From Reyranellaceae bacterium (GTDB taxonomy: Bacteria > Pseudomonadota > Alphaproteobacteria > Reyranellales > Reyranellaceae): a stretch of 64,000 nt of DNA. Under the pieces are notes generated by a model. It saw nothing but the letters and a program-made list of their open reading frames with translations. It searched no databases and was not told where the DNA came from. Below are positions 63,089 to 64,000 of this stretch, one piece after another; positions within the stretch are counted from its first letter, which is position 1; each line of letters starts with the position of its first letter. The DNA lies in contig JALHMM010000005.1 in the NCBI GenBank assembly GCA_022844045.1, positions 1-64,000 on the forward strand, in the 5' to 3' direction. The translations under genes and the position numbers were made by a program.

Positions 63089-64000
63089 TCACATGCCACC
63101 AATGCAGAGGTACTTCGACTCCAGGTACTCGTCGATGCCGTACTTCGAGCCTTCGCGGCCCAGGCCCGACTCCTTGACGCCGCCGAACGGGCCGACCTCG
63201 TTGGAGATGATGCCGGTGTTGATGCCGATCATGCCGCTCTCGATCGCCTCGGCGACGCGCCAGACGCGGCCGATGTCGCGGCTGTAGAAGTACGCGGCGA
63301 GGCCGAACTCGGTGGCATTGGCGAGACGCACCGCGTCGGCTTCGGTTTCGAACTTCACCAGCGGCGCCACCGGCCCGAAGGTCTCCTCGCGCATGATCAG
63401 CATCGACTCCGTGACGTTGGTCATCAGGGTCGGCTCGAAGAACGTACCGCCATTGCCGTGGCGATGGCCGCCGACCACGACCTTGGCGCCTTTGCCCAGC
63501 GCGTCGGCGACATGCTGCTCGACCTTGGCGACGGCGGCATCGTCGATCAGCGGGCCCTGGTTGACGCCAGCCTCCAGCCCGTCGCCGACCTTGAGCTTGC
63601 GCACCGCCACGGCGAGCTTCTCGGCGAAGGCGTCGTAGACGCCCGCCTGGACGAAGAAGCGGTTGGCGCAGACGCAGGTCTGTCCTGTGTTGCGGTACTT
63701 CGACAGGATCGCGCCCTCGACCGCGGCGTCGAGATCGGCGTCGTCGAAGACGATGAACGGCGCGTTGCCGCCCAGCTCGAGCGAGATCTTCTTCACCGTG
63801 CCGGCGCAGGCCGCCATCAGCTTCTTGCCGATCTCGGTCGAGCCGGTGAAGGTCAGCTTGCGCACCGTCGGGTTCGACGTCATCTCGTTGCCGATCTCGC
63901 CGGCGTCGCCGGTGACCACCGACAGCAGCCCCGCCGGCACGCCGGCGCGCTCCGCCAGCACCGCCATGGCCAGCGCCGAGAACGGCGTCAGCTTGGCCGG
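63089..64000 (-). CDS. gabD: NAD(P)-dependent succinate-semialdehyde dehydrogenase, 5' part missing
   Basis: The visible C-terminal part covers PAKLTPFSALA through the stop at 63089, 303 residues. It has the nucleotide loop FTGSTEIGKKL, catalytic Glu in ISLELGGNAPF, catalytic Cys in GQTCVCANRFF and the C-terminal EVGPFGGVKESGLGREGSKYGIDEYLESKYLC typical of GabD. It oxidises succinate semialdehyde to succinate. The N-terminus lies beyond the right edge. The upstream aminotransferase would supply the aldehyde from an omega-amino acid such as GABA. Confidence 0.9.
   Translation of the reverse strand, partial: PAKLTPFSALAMAVLAERAGVPAGLLSVVTGDAGEIGNEMTSNPTVRKLTFTGSTEIGKKLMAACAGTVKKISLELGGNAPFIVFDDADLDAAVEGAILSKYRNTGQTCVCANRFFVQAGVYDAFAEKLAVAVRKLKVGDGLEAGVNQGPLIDDAAVAKVEQHVADALGKGAKVVVGGHRHGNGGTFFEPTLMTNVTESMLIMREETFGPVAPLVKFETEADAVRLANATEFGLAAYFYSRDIGRVWRVAEAIESGMIGINTGIISNEVGPFGGVKESGLGREGSKYGIDEYLESKYLCIGGM

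Overview
The window is a gene-dense, high-GC stretch of a Gram-negative chromosome, most likely from an alphaproteobacterium. Pointers are the GTG starts, ATGA/GTGA overlaps, several orphan Bug-type and ABC-type periplasmic binding proteins, the map and radC genes, Tat signals, and GC-rich inverted-repeat elements between genes. The exact genus cannot be told from sequence alone; a Rhodospirillales- or Hyphomicrobiales-like soil or water bacterium with broad catabolism is a reasonable guess. No prophage, insertion sequence, CRISPR array or rRNA gene was seen.

Left part (1-12 kb): a VOC protein and a divergent CGNR zinc-finger regulator share two palindromes. A ParD-like antitoxin and zeta-like toxin pair has its own palindrome. 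A long operon follows (SDR, acyl-CoA carboxylase beta, two near-duplicate acyl-CoA dehydrogenases, enoyl-CoA hydratase, cupin, biotin-carrying carboxylase alpha). Its order matches the acyclic-terpene (atu) or leucine/isovalerate (liu) type of branched acyl-CoA degradation, with atu the better fit. A divergent SCP2 gene shares its control region, which holds a near-perfect 22-bp palindrome.

12-24 kb: an orphan NMT1-like binding protein, an isochorismatase-like hydrolase, and a bufferin-type copper-peptide operon (Cys-rich precursor BufA, MNIO enzyme BufB, DUF2063 partner BufC). Next come tRNA-Leu(TAA), a complete peptide-type ABC importer operon (SBP, two permeases, two ATPases) and a PLP aminotransferase.

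24-35 kb: a phage-replication-like orphan, an alpha/beta hydrolase plus aldo/keto reductase pair divergent from a TetR-MFP-RND efflux operon, an SDR, a Bug receptor and a 2-hydroxyacid dehydrogenase.

35-45 kb: a minus-strand group containing upp, a DUF1688 (URC4) gene and a GTP-cyclohydrolase-II-like (URC1) gene, the signature set of the URC uracil-catabolic route, with an enolase-superfamily enzyme, an orphan binding protein, an Asp/Glu-racemase-like protein, an amidase, a BtrH-like protein and a membrane glycosyltransferase-like protein.

45-64 kb: a CinA-like protein, map, a Bug receptor, an AT-richer orphan, radC, a class III cyclase with a WGR-like N-terminus, a flavin monooxygenase, dienelactone hydrolase, SDR, two MetE-C-like genes (one broken by an in-frame ochre codon), a globin, a monoamine-oxidase-like flavoprotein, VOC, DUF3237, rhodanese, a class III aminotransferase and a succinate-semialdehyde dehydrogenase cut by the right edge.

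Between genes lie at least six inverted-repeat elements of 100-170 bp. Two of them (28.4 kb and 63.0 kb) are near-identical copies in opposite orientation, which points to a dispersed miniature repeat family.
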